From contig CAVTFR010000017.1 in NCBI GenBank assembly GCA_963734025.1, positions 1 through 64,000 of the forward strand: a DNA stretch of 64,000 bases. The letters run 5' to 3'. The notes beneath the pieces were generated by a model. The model saw only the letters and a program-made list of their open reading frames with translations, searched no databases and was not told where the DNA came from. The stretch comes from JACVRW01 sp963734025 (GTDB taxonomy: Bacteria; Actinomycetota; Thermoleophilia; Solirubrobacterales; Thermoleophilaceae). The first letter of the stretch is position 1. The number at the start of each line of letters is the position of its first letter. Below are positions 31,056 through 40,362 of the stretch, piece after piece. The position numbers and the translations under genes are program-made.

Positions 31056-31917
31056 CGGCCGGCCCGGCGGGCAACCGGGCCACCGAGGTGCCGACCGTCT
31101 CGAAGAAGTGACGGCGCGCCTGCTCGCGGAAGTAGTGATGCTCGCCTCCGCGCTCGGCGCACAGGTCACGCAGCACGGGCAGCATCAGGCCGCTGGCGTC
31201 CACGATCCACAGGTCCGGTCCCCGCGCGTAGCGCAGCGCGAGCGAGAACTCCAGCTTCTGCAACGGCACGTTGTGATCGGAGTCGTGGACCAGGAGATCG
31301 ACGCCACCGGCGCTGAGGCCCGGATCGAGCGTCTCCTCGAGCGGGCCGGTCATCTGCTCCCAGCGTCCGCGCAGCCGCTCCGGGACGAGCCAGCCGGCGT
31401 CGGGATCGAAGTCGAACGACTTGAGAACACCCTCGTGTCCCTCGGCCGCGTTGCGCTCGAGCGCCCGTAGCAGAACCAGCGACCCGAGGCCGTCGTGGAT
31501 CCCGGTCTCCGCTGCTACACGGGGCTTGGTGGCGCGGGCGACCACGTACCACAGGAGACGGTTGCCGAGGGGAAGGCGCCGCTTGTAGTCGAAGCGCGGG
31601 CGCACCCGGCGCGTGAGCTCCTCGTTGAGCTCGGGATCCTCGTCGGTCTCCCGCAGGAAGGCCTCCGCCTGCCTTCGCTCGATGCCGAGCGTCGCGGCGG
31701 CGAAGTCGCACAGCTCATCACGGTTGACGAGGTCGAAGGAATAGCTGTGCAGCTCGGGGTCCAGAAGCAGATAGGACACGTAGGCGAGCGGAGCCTTGCG
31801 GAAGCCCACACCCTCGCTCCGCAGGTTGCGCAGCTTGCGGTCGTAGCGGATGCGGCCCAGGCGCTCGAGCCGGCGCTGCCTGCCCTCGCCGGCGAGGGCC
31901 TTGAGCCTTTGCTTCAT
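31021..31917 (-). CDS. Class I SAM-dependent methyltransferase-like protein
   Basis: 298 aa. A helical N-terminal region (FLRETDEDPELNEELTRRV, RFDYKRRLPLGNRLLWYVV) precedes a methyltransferase-24-like fold: KPRVAAETGIHDGLGSLVLLRALE, then LKSFDFDPDAG, and DLLVHDSDHNVPLQKLEF in the position of the substrate/metal-binding Asp-His pair. Such proteins act on sugars or small molecules. The ATG at 31917 overlaps the stop of the upstream FkbM remnant in an ATGA, which supports this start over one at 31947 and shows the two were once an operon. Confidence 0.8.
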   Translation of the reverse strand: MKQRLKALAGEGRQRRLERLGRIRYDRKLRNLRSEGVGFRKAPLAYVSYLLLDPELHSYSFDLVNRDELCDFAAATLGIERRQAEAFLRETDEDPELNEELTRRVRPRFDYKRRLPLGNRLLWYVVARATKPRVAAETGIHDGLGSLVLLRALERNAAEGHEGVLKSFDFDPDAGWLVPERLRGRWEQMTGPLEETLDPGLSAGGVDLLVHDSDHNVPLQKLEFSLALRYARGPDLWIVDASGLMLPVLRDLCAERGGEHHYFREQARRHFFETVGTSVARLPAGPAASEAGGSAADG

Positions 31918-32576
31918 CTCACGCCCAGCGCGAAGCCACCCCACCACAGCGCGTCCACCTGCGCGCGGAAGCCCAGACGCTCGAGGTCGCGTGCGCAGTC
32001 CTCGCCGTGTAGCCGGTCTCGGGGTGGAGCTCCACCTTGATTGCCTGGACCCGCTCGGCCCAGGCGGCAGGGCGGGTAGGAGACGCCGTTCCGTGCGCTC
32101 GACTCCATGAGCACGTAGTCAATGGGCCCATCGCCCAGGCGGGCTGTTGACGCCGTCGTGCCCCAGTACCGTGCAGCGTCGGGTCCGCGTCATCGCCTTC
32201 GTCTGCCTCGCGTACGGTGAACCCGGGGCGAGGTCACCCTCCACCACCAGTTCCGCCTCCCGATCCCAGCAGGCGGCTTGTAAGGTGCAGCGGTCGGCCC
32301 AGGGGCGACATTGCGCCGGGCCAGGGCCGCGTTCTCGGGGTCTGGCTCTACGCCGAGAAGCCGGGCATCCGGATGGCGGACGGGCCAGCGCGGCCAGGCC
32401 GACCCCGATGTTCGTCCGAGCTCGACGATCATGCGCAGGTCTCGTCGCGCACCTCTGGGGGCGGAAGGTGGAAGAAGAGCACGAAGTTGTCGGCTGAATC
32501 GCGTCAGACGTCGCTGGTGCCGGGCGCAGGCCAGACGGCTGCCGTCCGGCTGGCATGGCCCGCAACCGGAGCGCAC
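31914..32576 (-). pseudogene. FkbM-family methyltransferase, broken by frameshifts
   Basis: Pieces of one protein appear in different frames, in order: IVELGRTSGSAWPRWPVRHPDARLL with LGVEPDPENAALARRNVAPG (SAM site; DxGANxG already altered), then WADRCTLQAACWDREAELVV with EGDLAPGSPYARQ, then WAERVQAIKVELHPETGYTA, then DLERLGFRAQVDALWWGGFA to the stop at 31914. At least two or three indels separate them. The N-terminus upstream of about 32576 cannot be recognised. The stop overlaps the ATG of the next methyltransferase. Confidence 0.82.
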
Positions 32577-32730
32577 GGGACGGCCGGACGGATCGACGCG
32601 CCGTGGCAGCAGAGCCGCGGCGGCTCGTCAGAATCGGCGCGCGCTGCGGCGAGCCGAGAAGATGCGGAGGGCGACCTGACGAGGACGCGCAGACGGTCGT
32701 CCCACGGCGGCGAGGGCCGGCGGCTCGTCG

Positions 32731-32970
32731 CTAGGCCCGCCGCTCGAGCGCCGCGCCGCCGTCGTACAGCTTCACCACTCGGACCGCCCCCGGAGGCGCC
32801 GCGTCGAGGCAGAGCTCACAGAGCACGCACTCGTCGAGGTTCTCGGGGACGATCTGCACGCCGCCTCGCGGGCGCGAAGATGTCGACGGGGCAGGCTTCC
32901 TCCAGACGGCGCGCGAGCTCGGCGTCGCCGCGCGCGGAGTTGGACACCTCCACGTCGATGAAGATGCCGT
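32731..32970 (-). pseudogene. Ferredoxin-like gene with a frameshift
   Basis: The first frame reads HGIFIDVEVSNSARGDAELA and RRLEEACPVDIFAPA; near 32866-32876 the frame changes, and the rest, GGVQIVPENLDECVLCELCL followed by DAAPPGAVRVVKLYDGGAA, lies in another frame. The Cys set (ACP plus CVLCELC) is that of a small 4Fe-4S ferredoxin-like protein. No start codon with a ribosome-binding site serves the first frame. It may be a true pseudogene or a sequencing indel. Confidence 0.72.
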
Positions 32971-32992
32971 GTTCATGGTCCGGGTTCGCCGT

Positions 32993-33910
32993 TCACGCAG
33001 CTACCCCCAGTCGTTCCTTGACAGGGCCGGGCATCTGGGCGATCTCCTCGGCCACCATGATCCCAGCGGCCGCCAGCCGCTCGATCTTCTCGGCGGCCGT
33101 GTCCTCCTTGCCCTCGACGATCGTGCCGGCGTGCCCGAAGGTCATGCCCGGCATCTCGTCCATGAAGCGGCCGGCCATGAACGCGACGATAGGCAGGCGC
33201 GAGTCGTTGTCCCGGACCCAGCGCGCGAGCTCGGCCTCCATGCGGCCGCCGGGCTCGGTGTAGATGACGATCGCCTGGGTCTGCTCGTCCGCCTCGAACA
33301 GCGGCATCAGCTCGGCGTAGCTCGAGCCGATGATGGCGTCGCCGCCGATCGAGACGGCGGTGGACTGGCCGAGCCCGGCGGCGCTCAGCGTGGACGACAT
33401 CTCCGTCGTCATGCCGCCGGAGCGCGAGATCACGCCGACCGGCCCGCGCGAGTACGCCTTGGCGGCGTCGCGGGCGGGTCCGCCGATGCCGCCCATCTTG
33501 ATCACCTCCGGGACGATGATGCCGAGGCAGTTCGGGCCGATGATGCGCGCCCCGCGGAGCGTGGCGAGCTCGACCATCTGGGCGACGTCGCCGCGCGGGA
33601 TCCGCTCGGTCACGATCACGATCAGCTTGACGCCGTTCTCGATCGCCTCGAAGACGGCGTCCTTCGTGAAGGCGGGGGGCACCGTGACGACGGAGCCGTC
33701 GATGGGGCCACCATGGTGGTCGACCGCCTGCGCGACCGTGTCGAACACAGGCACGCCGTGAACCTCGCGGCCGAGGCGCCCCGGCGTAACCCCGCCGACA
33801 ACCTTGGCGCCCGCGCCGTAGTCGAGGCATTCGCGCGTGAGGTTGACGGCCTCGCGGCCGGTTATGCCCTGGACGATGAAGGTCGTGTCGGCGTCGATCA
33901 GGATCGACAT
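32993..33910 (-). CDS. CoA ligase alpha subunit (malate-CoA or succinate-CoA ligase)
   Basis: 305-aa subunit that binds CoA and carries the phospho-His. The CoA-binding Rossmann start is TTFIVQGITGREAVNLTREC, then GARIIGPNCLGII, GVISRSGGMTTEMSSTLS, and the phosphorylated His260 in FGHAGTIVEG. It forms a complex with the beta subunit encoded just upstream (1-base TGATG overlap). The pair resembles both SucCD and malate thiokinase MtkAB; a malyl-CoA lyase-like gene about 2 kb upstream favours malate as substrate, but this is inference. An open frame continues far upstream; the ATG at 33910 gives the normal length. Confidence 0.93.
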   Translation of the reverse strand: MSILIDADTTFIVQGITGREAVNLTRECLDYGAGAKVVGGVTPGRLGREVHGVPVFDTVAQAVDHHGGPIDGSVVTVPPAFTKDAVFEAIENGVKLIVIVTERIPRGDVAQMVELATLRGARIIGPNCLGIIVPEVIKMGGIGGPARDAAKAYSRGPVGVISRSGGMTTEMSSTLSAAGLGQSTAVSIGGDAIIGSSYAELMPLFEADEQTQAIVIYTEPGGRMEAELARWVRDNDSRLPIVAFMAGRFMDEMPGMTFGHAGTIVEGKEDTAAEKIERLAAAGIMVAEEIAQMPGPVKERLGVAA

Positions 33911-35121
33911 CAGGCGGCCGCTCCCTGGATCTTGACCACCGCACGCCGCGCCGCCTCGTGCATCGACACCGAGCGGTCGCAGTACTCGACCCCGTACTTC
34001 TCGAGGATCTTGAAGCCCTGCTCCTCCCACGCGCCGGGAATGCGGAAGATCGCGATCTTCTCGGCCGGGTCGTAGCCGAGCTCGAGGCACGCCTTGATGA
34101 CGCCGCGGGCGACGATGTCGACGCGGGTATTGGAGACGATCGACATCATCACGGCGATCTTGTCGACGCCCGGCTTCTCGAGCACGAGCTTGGCCAGGCC
34201 GCAGGCCTTGCGCACGGACGGGTTGCCGCCGATCTCGCAGTAGTTTGCGGGCCGGCCGCCGTGGGCGCGGACCGCGTCGAACAGCGTGAGCGAGCCGCCG
34301 CCGGCGCCGATCACGAGGCCGAGGTCGCCGTCGAACTCGGTCACGTTGCCGGCGACGCCGCGGTGGTCCATCGCGTCGACCTCCTCGCCGGCCAGCTCGA
34401 ACTCGGTTGGCTCGCGTGCCTGGCGGGTCTCCTCGTCGGCCACGCCGAGCTCCTTCAGGAGTGCGCGCTGGCGCGGGCGCGCCTCGTTCTCCATGTCCAT
34501 GTGCGCGTCGAGCGCCACGAACGAGCCGTCCTCGAGCTCCCCGAGCGGGTTGATCTCCGCGAGCGTCATGTCGCGCGCCACGAAGAGCTGTGCGAGCCGC
34601 GCGAGGATCGGCGTGATGCGCGTGAGCCGGCGGCCGGTCACGCCCGTCGAGGCGATGACCTCCTTCGCCATGAAGTCGCTGAACGGCTGGATCGTCGAGA
34701 AGTGGCGGCGCCCGACCTTGTCGGGCTGCTCCTCGGCCACCTGCTCGATGTCGATGCCGCCGACCGGCGAGAAGATCATCACCGGCTTCTTGCGCAGCCC
34801 GTCCCACACGACGCCGGCGTAGAACTCCTGCCCCACCTCCGCCTTTGGATCGACGAGCACGCCGCGCGGCATGTGGCCGCCGATCTCGAGCTGCAGGATC
34901 GCCTCCGCGTGGTCGGCAGCCTCGTCGGGCGAGTCGGCGAACTTCACCCCGCCCGCCTTCATGCGCCCTCCCGTCAGGACCTGGGACTTGATGACCGTGG
35001 GGCCGCCGATCCGGTGCGCGATCTCCCGCGCCTCCTGGGCCGTGGTCGCGAATCCGAAATCGGTGACGGGGATCCCGGCGCGCTTGACGACCTCGCGAGC
35101 CTCGTACTCGAAGAACCTCAT
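33910..35121 (-). CDS. CoA ligase beta subunit (malate-CoA or succinate-CoA ligase)
   Basis: 403 aa with an N-terminal ATP-grasp domain (FFEYEAREVVKRAGIPVTDF, then IGGPTVIKSQVLTGGRMKAGG, and EINPLGELEDGSFVALDAHM for metal binding) and a C-terminal flavodoxin-like domain (GLVIGAGGGSLTLFDAVRAH, CEIGGNPSVRKACGLAKLVL). It activates the carboxylate with ATP or GTP. The first gene of the pair, ATG at 35121. Its divergence from ordinary SucC and its context with malyl-CoA lyase suggest malate thiokinase. Confidence 0.93.
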   Translation of the reverse strand: MRFFEYEAREVVKRAGIPVTDFGFATTAQEAREIAHRIGGPTVIKSQVLTGGRMKAGGVKFADSPDEAADHAEAILQLEIGGHMPRGVLVDPKAEVGQEFYAGVVWDGLRKKPVMIFSPVGGIDIEQVAEEQPDKVGRRHFSTIQPFSDFMAKEVIASTGVTGRRLTRITPILARLAQLFVARDMTLAEINPLGELEDGSFVALDAHMDMENEARPRQRALLKELGVADEETRQAREPTEFELAGEEVDAMDHRGVAGNVTEFDGDLGLVIGAGGGSLTLFDAVRAHGGRPANYCEIGGNPSVRKACGLAKLVLEKPGVDKIAVMMSIVSNTRVDIVARGVIKACLELGYDPAEKIAIFRIPGAWEEQGFKILEKYGVEYCDRSVSMHEAARRAVVKIQGAAA

Positions 35122-35210
35122 GGGGGGCGGGAAATCTAGCGGGGGTCAGGCTGCGACGGCTCCGCCAACGCCCGCCGGGCGGTCCGCGTGGGCGATCACG
35201 AACCGATCGG

Positions 35211-36089
35211 CTAAGCGGGCATCGGTGCCTTGGTCGGCACGATCTTGTGCGTCTCCTTGCTCGACTGCGAGCCGGACAGGAGCACGAGGCCGGCGATCAT
35301 CACCGCGAACCCGGCCAGCGCGACGGCGCCGCCGACGAAAGTGTCGTGGAGGCTCTCGTCGAACGCGAAGACGCCGAGCGCCACACTCACGACCGGATCG
35401 AGCGACATCTGGGTGGCCGCCGCGGGCGCCAGGGCACCCGTCTGGAGGGCGGCCGAGCTCAGCGTCATGCCCACCCAGCCGACCGCGACCAGCGCGTACA
35501 GCTGCCAGTGCGTGAGGACCTCGACGATGCCGTCGCCGAGCTGGTCGGCGACGGCCTTGGTCAGCACCGCGCTCAGCGCGAAGAGAATGCCCGCCGCGCT
35601 GCCGAGCAGCGAGGCCTTCACACCCGGTGGCCGCCCGCGCGACAGCACGACGAGCAGGCCCGTAAGCACGAGGCAGACGGCGCTCGACACGATCCACACG
35701 CTCAGCTCCGGGTTGTCCACCCCTCCGGTCGGGTTCGCCACCACGACGAACGAAGCGACACCGCCGACCACCGCCGCTGCCCCCACGATCTCGCGGCTCG
35801 TCAGCCTGCGCCCGTCCAGCTTCGCCCCGAACGGAAGCGCGAACACCACGGCGGTCGCGAGCAGCGGCTGCACGACCACGATGCGCCCGACGGCGAGCGC
35901 GATCGCCTGTGCCACGAAGCCGAGCGCGTCGGCCGTGATCCCCGCGAGCCAGACGGGCTGCTTCGCGAGCCGCACGAGCAGGCCGGCCTTCATGGCCTCC
36001 TCGTCGGGCACCTGCATCGCCGCTCGCTGCTGAAGCACCGTGCCGACGCCGAACAGAAGCGCGGCGACGAGGGCCAGGACGATGTCCAT
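35211..36089 (-). CDS. DMT-family (EamA-like) membrane transporter
   Basis: 292 aa, nine or ten membrane helices from MDIVLALVAALLFGVGTVLQ to the end of FAVMIAGLVLLSG. The two-repeat architecture of drug/metabolite transporters is visible (IVVVQPLLATAVVFALPFGA in the first half, QMSLDPVVSVALGVFAFDE in the second). The substrate cannot be predicted; its position between the CoA-ligase pair and the malyl-CoA lyase-like gene, on the same strand, hints at an organic acid or related metabolite. A 41-aa cytoplasmic tail region near VPTKAPMPA is unremarkable. Confidence 0.85.
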   Translation of the reverse strand: MDIVLALVAALLFGVGTVLQQRAAMQVPDEEAMKAGLLVRLAKQPVWLAGITADALGFVAQAIALAVGRIVVVQPLLATAVVFALPFGAKLDGRRLTSREIVGAAAVVGGVASFVVVANPTGGVDNPELSVWIVSSAVCLVLTGLLVVLSRGRPPGVKASLLGSAAGILFALSAVLTKAVADQLGDGIVEVLTHWQLYALVAVGWVGMTLSSAALQTGALAPAAATQMSLDPVVSVALGVFAFDESLHDTFVGGAVALAGFAVMIAGLVLLSGSQSSKETHKIVPTKAPMPA

Positions 36090-36118
36090 GGGCGGGCGAG
36101 CCTATTCGACGCGCGAGC

Positions 36119-37174
36119 TCAGGCCGGCTGCAGCTCGTACGCTTCGGCCAGCTCGGGATCCTTGCGAGCCAGCATCTCGGCGAGGTCGACCATCACGCGG
36201 CATTGCTTCCAGGTCGCGTCGTCCTGCATCTTGCCGTCGATCATGTGGACGCCGCGACCGTCGGGGATCGCCTCGATCACCTTCTTCGCGAACTTGACCT
36301 CGTCGGGATCGGGCGAGAACACCTTCTTGGCGATGTCGATCTGAACGGGGTGGAGCGACCACGCGCCGACGCAGCCGAGCAGGAAGGCGGCGCGGAACTG
36401 GGTCTCGCAGCCGTCTACGTCGCGGATGTCGCCGAACGGCCCGTAGAAGGGGAGGATGCCCGCGCCGGCGCAGGCGTCGACCATGCGCGCGATCGAGTAG
36501 TGCCAGGGGTCCTGCTGGGCCTCCGCGCGCGGGCCGCCGTCCTCGCCCGGAGGGTCGGCGATCACGCGGTAGCCGGGGTGGCCGCCGCCCACACGCGTCG
36601 TCTTCATGCGCCTGTTCGCGGCGAGGTCGGCCGGGCCGAAGCTCATGCCCTGCATGCGCGGGCTTGCGGTCGCGATCTCCTCGAGGTTCGTCACGCCCTG
36701 TGCCGTCTCGAGGATCGCGTGCACGAGCAGCGGCCGCTCGAGGCCCGCCTTCGCCTCGAGCTGCGCCAGCAGCCGGTCGACGTAGTGGATGTCCCAGGGC
36801 CCTTCGACCTTGGGCACCATCACGACCTCGAGCCGATCGCCGATCTCGCTCACCACCTGGGTCAGGTCGTCCAGTACCCAGGGGCTCTCGAGCGAGTTGA
36901 CGCGCGTCCAGAGCGCCGTGTCGCCGAGCTCCATCTCGCGGCCGACCTTGATGAGCCCCTCGCGTGCCGCGACCTTGCGGTCCACGGGAACGGCGTCCTC
37001 CAAGTTCCCGAGCAGGATGTCCACCTGCGGCGCGATGTCAGGCGCCTTCGCCACCATCTTCTCGTTCGAGAAGTCGAGGAAGTGGATCATCCGGGAGGGC
37101 TTGACGGGGATCTCCCGGAGCGGCTCCGGAGCGTCGATCGCGAGGGGCTTGAAGAAGTCTCTTGGGTTCCGCAT
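36119..37174 (-). CDS. mclA: Malyl-CoA lyase-like protein (HpcH/HpaI/CitE superfamily)
   Basis: 351 aa, slightly longer than Mcl1-type lyases. TIM-barrel motifs: FLDFSNEKMVAKAPDI, LLGNLEDAVPVDRKVAAREG with the substrate Arg and metal-binding Glu/Asp, ILETAQGVTNLEEIATASPR with the metal Glu, GMSFGPADLAANRRM with the metal Asp, and the C-terminal lid LGCVGAWSLHPVQIDIAKKV. It cleaves malyl-CoA (or beta-methylmalyl-CoA) to glyoxylate and acetyl-CoA (or propionyl-CoA). With the CoA ligase pair two genes away it would convert malate to glyoxylate plus acetyl-CoA. ATG at 37174; its neighbour upstream is divergent. Confidence 0.9.
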   Translation of the reverse strand: MRNPRDFFKPLAIDAPEPLREIPVKPSRMIHFLDFSNEKMVAKAPDIAPQVDILLGNLEDAVPVDRKVAAREGLIKVGREMELGDTALWTRVNSLESPWVLDDLTQVVSEIGDRLEVVMVPKVEGPWDIHYVDRLLAQLEAKAGLERPLLVHAILETAQGVTNLEEIATASPRMQGMSFGPADLAANRRMKTTRVGGGHPGYRVIADPPGEDGGPRAEAQQDPWHYSIARMVDACAGAGILPFYGPFGDIRDVDGCETQFRAAFLLGCVGAWSLHPVQIDIAKKVFSPDPDEVKFAKKVIEAIPDGRGVHMIDGKMQDDATWKQCRVMVDLAEMLARKDPELAEAYELQPA

Positions 37175-37244
37175 CCCACCTGGACCCTATCGCCGGGCTC
37201 CGCCCGCTTGTGATGACCAAAGCTCGCGTGTAGGTTCCGCCCGC

Positions 37245-38345
37245 GTGAGCGAGGCCATCCGACCGCTGTTCCTCGCCCCCTATGGAGATTTCGGCGGCTC
37301 CGAGTCCGTGCTTCTGCGTCTGATCGACCGCCTTGGCCCCGCCATCGATCCCGAGGCCGTGGTGATGAACGAAGGAAAGCTCGCCGGCCGGCTCGAGGTC
37401 GCAGGGGTGCCCAGCAGGGTGGTGCACCTGCCCGGGAAGCTGGCGGTGGCTCGCTTCCCGAGCGTCGTCCGGCGGCTGGCGCCTGAGCTGAAGGGAAGCG
37501 GCTTCAGCTTCATTCATGCGAACGGGACCAAAGCAGCCATCCTCGGAGTTCGGCTGGCGAGACGCCTGGACATCCCGATCGTCTGGATGAAGCACGACCA
37601 CGCCTACGAAGGCCCGCTCACCCGTGCGCTCGCCGCGCGCTGCGACCGGATCATCTGCGTGAGCCAGGCGATGGCGGACCTACTCGGCCCCAAGGTGAGT
37701 AGTCGGGTCGTCGTGGCATATCCGGGCGTCGAGCTGGATCCTTCCCCTCCGACCGGTGAGAGCCTGCCGCTGATCATCTCGGTGGGCCGCATGGATCCGC
37801 GCAAGGGCTTCATGGAGCTGATCGAGGCGGTGTCGATACTCCGCGCGAGCGGTCGCGACGACCTCCAGCTCGTAATCGGGGGGCCGGACTACCCGCCCGC
37901 GCCTGGCCATCGGGAGGCCCTCACGGCGCGCGCGGCCGCCCTCGGAATGGCGGAGTTCACCCAGATCGGATGGATCGACGACCTTGACGCCGCCTACCGC
38001 CAGGCACGGGTCGTCGCGATGACGTCACGTCCAATGCGGGGCCGGCCTGCCGAGGGCGCCCCGCTTGTGCTGATGGAAGGGATGAGCCACGGCTTGCCGG
38101 CGGTCGGCCCCGACGAGGCGGGCATCGCGGAGGTCGTGGGAGATGCGGGCACTCTCGTCGATGACCGAACACCGGCGGGGTATGCCCAGGCTCTCGAGCC
38201 CTACCTCGCGGATTCGGCAATGGCGCGCGAGGTGGGGCGCCGTGGCCGCGAGCGGGTTCGCGACCGGTTCACGTTCGACCGGACGGTCGAGCGAGTACTC
38301 GCGGTCTATGAGGAGCTCGCCGCGCTTGGACGGACATCCGCGTGA
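37245..38345 (+). CDS. GT4-family glycosyltransferase
   Basis: 366 aa, GT-B fold. The N-terminal domain reads PLFLAPYGDFGGSESVLLRL and FIHANGTKAAILGVRLARR; the C-terminal nucleotide-sugar domain has LIISVGRMDPRKGFMELIEA and the E-x7-E region in EGAPLVLMEGMSHGLPAVGP. It transfers a sugar from a nucleotide donor, probably to a lipid-linked polysaccharide intermediate. GTG at 37245 is the likely start; the frame is open upstream antisense to mclA. First gene of the polysaccharide locus. Its 3' end overlaps the convergent glycosyltransferase by 40 bp. Confidence 0.92.
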   Translation: MSEAIRPLFLAPYGDFGGSESVLLRLIDRLGPAIDPEAVVMNEGKLAGRLEVAGVPSRVVHLPGKLAVARFPSVVRRLAPELKGSGFSFIHANGTKAAILGVRLARRLDIPIVWMKHDHAYEGPLTRALAARCDRIICVSQAMADLLGPKVSSRVVVAYPGVELDPSPPTGESLPLIISVGRMDPRKGFMELIEAVSILRASGRDDLQLVIGGPDYPPAPGHREALTARAAALGMAEFTQIGWIDDLDAAYRQARVVAMTSRPMRGRPAEGAPLVLMEGMSHGLPAVGPDEAGIAEVVGDAGTLVDDRTPAGYAQALEPYLADSAMAREVGRRGRERVRDRFTFDRTVERVLAVYEELAALGRTSA

Positions 38346-39481
38346 GCATCCAGCGCCGGAGTGTTGCCGAGCACATGCTCGTAGACCTCGGCCGTGCCGG
38401 CAACCATGCGCTCGACCGTGAACAGCCGGTCGTGGCGCTCGCGGCCCGCCTGTCCCATGCCCGCGAGCCGGTTCAGGTCGCGCAGCGCTTCGATGATGCG
38501 GTCCGCCAGAGCGGCCGGATTCAACGGAGGGCACAGGAAACCGGTGTCCCCGTCGACGAGCGCCTCTGCCGTTCCCCCGACGTCGGTCGCGACCTGGGGG
38601 ATGCCGCACGCCATCGCCTCCAGGATCGAGATCGGAAACGCCTCCCAGGCGGAGGGCAGGACGAAGAGGTCGATGGAACCGAGCTGTCGGGCGGCAGGCG
38701 GGCGGAAGGAAAAGAAGCGAAAGCGCTCGTTGTCGAGTGCCATCGCCGAGGCCTTTGCCTCGAGCTCCGTTCTGAGCGGCCCATCACCCACTACCGCGAG
38801 CCGAGCCTGAGGCAGTTCCGAGAGCACGCGGGGGGCCGCCTCGAGGAAGACATCCACGCTCTTCTGGGGCCGCAGGACCGTCATGCACGCTGCAAGCGGG
38901 CCACTTCCGCGAAACTCGGCGAGGTCCCGATCGGGGCCGAGGTCACCGGCACATCGCGGCGAGCCGTTGTGTACCACCCACAGCTTGTGCTCAGGCGCCA
39001 CCCGCTCGCGCAGCGCGACCTGGCGCTCCTCGTCGGCGACGCAGACGATCGCGTCGGTCAGCGGAGACAGGGCGCGCTCGACCGACAGCGCGAACAGGCG
39101 GCGGGAGGGTCCCCACGGTCCCACGAACGGAAAGCAGTGAGGCGAGTACAGGACGGGCGTCGGCCCCACCCGCGCCGCCAGCCGGCCCACCACGCCGGCC
39201 TTGGCCGAATGAGCATGTATGAGATCGAAGCGCTGCCGCCTCACGATCCCTGCGAGGCGGCGCAGCGCCGCAAGGTCCTCCAAGGGACGTCCGAAACCCC
39301 GCTCGAGCGGCAAGCGGACGAGCGGCACGCCGGCCTCGCGCAACCTGGGGTATGTGATCGCTTCGCTCGGGCCGGCGACGTAGGGCTCCCAACCGTGGTT
39401 CGGCAGGCCCAGCGCAAGTCGCAGGACGTTCTCGGCCACGCCTCCGTCGGGAGGCTCCATGATCAGCAGTACCCGCCGCAC
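38306..39481 (-). CDS. GT4-family glycosyltransferase
   Basis: 391 aa, GT-B fold. The acceptor domain begins MRRVLLIMEPPDGGVAENVL, with RRQRFDLIHAHSAKAGVVGR; the donor domain shows MTVLRPQKSVDVFLEAAPRV, LAVVGDGPLRTELE and the E-x7-E motif in LPSAWEAFPISILEAMACGI followed by PQVATDVGGTAEAL. Works with the neighbouring transferases on a surface polysaccharide. It is divergent from the GT2 gene with only 11 bp between their starts. Confidence 0.93.
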   Translation of the reverse strand: MRRVLLIMEPPDGGVAENVLRLALGLPNHGWEPYVAGPSEAITYPRLREAGVPLVRLPLERGFGRPLEDLAALRRLAGIVRRQRFDLIHAHSAKAGVVGRLAARVGPTPVLYSPHCFPFVGPWGPSRRLFALSVERALSPLTDAIVCVADEERQVALRERVAPEHKLWVVHNGSPRCAGDLGPDRDLAEFRGSGPLAACMTVLRPQKSVDVFLEAAPRVLSELPQARLAVVGDGPLRTELEAKASAMALDNERFRFFSFRPPAARQLGSIDLFVLPSAWEAFPISILEAMACGIPQVATDVGGTAEALVDGDTGFLCPPLNPAALADRIIEALRDLNRLAGMGQAGRERHDRLFTVERMVAGTAEVYEHVLGNTPALDAHADVRPSAASSS

Positions 39482-39492
39482 GCAGCGATCGT

Positions 39493-40362
39493 ATGGGTCT
39501 CCGGCGGACGAGGGCGGGCGTGACCGGCGCGAGGGTGACGGTTCTCATGCCTTGCTACAACGACGGCCCCTTCCTGGAGGAGGCGGTGAGCTCGGTGCGA
39601 GAGCGGGAGCCGGTCGAGATCATCGTCGTGGACGATGCCTCCGATGACCCGTCGACTCGCGCCGCGCTCGAGCGCGTAGAGAGACAGGGCCATTCCGTGT
39701 TACGCCACGACGCCAATCGCGGGGTGGCCGCCGCTCGCAACACGGGCCTCGCGGCGGTGACCACGCCTTACCTGTTCACGCTCGACTCGGATGACATCGC
39801 GATGGAGGGCGCGCTCGCCAGGCTCGCCGACCGGCTCGACGCTCCGGACAGGCCGGCAGTCGCCTTCGGCGACTACATCGAGATCGGGGGCAGAGGTGAT
39901 CTACGCCGCATGCCGGCTCGCCTCGATCCTTTTCGAATTGCGTACATCAACGAATACCCGACGTCCGCCCTGTTCAGGACCGAGGTGGTGCGAGAGGTCG
40001 GAGGCTGGCGTGACCGGAGCTGTCTTCCGGGATACGAGGACTGGGATCTCTGGATGACTCTGGCTGAACGCGGATGCCGCGGCGTCCACGTGGGCCATGA
40101 AACGGTCGTGTGGGGCTATCGCCAGCACGAGGGCCGCCAGCTCGCCGCAGCCCGCCGTCAGCACGCCGTCATATACGACGAGTTGCAGGCGCTGCACCCG
40201 AACCTGTTCGGGTCGCTGGCCCGCCATCGGCGCGACTCGAGTCTGGGGCTCGTCTACAAGGCGCTCTTCCCTGTGGTCTACGGCCGGCGGCCCCTGCTCA
40301 AGGAGCACGCGCCCATCAAGCAGGTCCTCGCTCGCACTCCCGTCGTTCGCCGGTTGCGCTAA
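39493..40362 (+). CDS. GT2-family glycosyltransferase
   Basis: 289 aa, GT-A fold. VTVLMPCYNDGPFLEEAVSS, IIVVDDASDDPSTRAAL, GVAAARNTGLAAVTTPYLFT and the DxD-like LDSDDIAMEG are all present, then the acceptor segment LPGYEDWDLWMTLAERG with the ED base. Inverting transfer of a sugar during polysaccharide assembly. The ATG at 39493 lacks a ribosome-binding site; a GTG at 39520 just before TGARVTVLMPC is an equally good start. The stop overlaps the convergent flippase by 4 bp. Confidence 0.92.
   Translation: MGLRRTRAGVTGARVTVLMPCYNDGPFLEEAVSSVREREPVEIIVVDDASDDPSTRAALERVERQGHSVLRHDANRGVAAARNTGLAAVTTPYLFTLDSDDIAMEGALARLADRLDAPDRPAVAFGDYIEIGGRGDLRRMPARLDPFRIAYINEYPTSALFRTEVVREVGGWRDRSCLPGYEDWDLWMTLAERGCRGVHVGHETVVWGYRQHEGRQLAAARRQHAVIYDELQALHPNLFGSLARHRRDSSLGLVYKALFPVVYGRRPLLKEHAPIKQVLARTPVVRRLR

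Noticed and set aside
32993..34807. A single 604-aa protein at the CoA ligase alpha subunit
   Set aside because: The upstream half is antisense-like, low-complexity sequence in the beta-subunit region; the ATG at 33910 gives the normal 305-aa subunit overlapping the upstream stop by one base.
36789..38345. 518-aa glycosyltransferase
   Set aside because: The first 152 codons are antisense to the malyl-CoA lyase-like gene; the GTG at 37245 gives the proper GT4 start.
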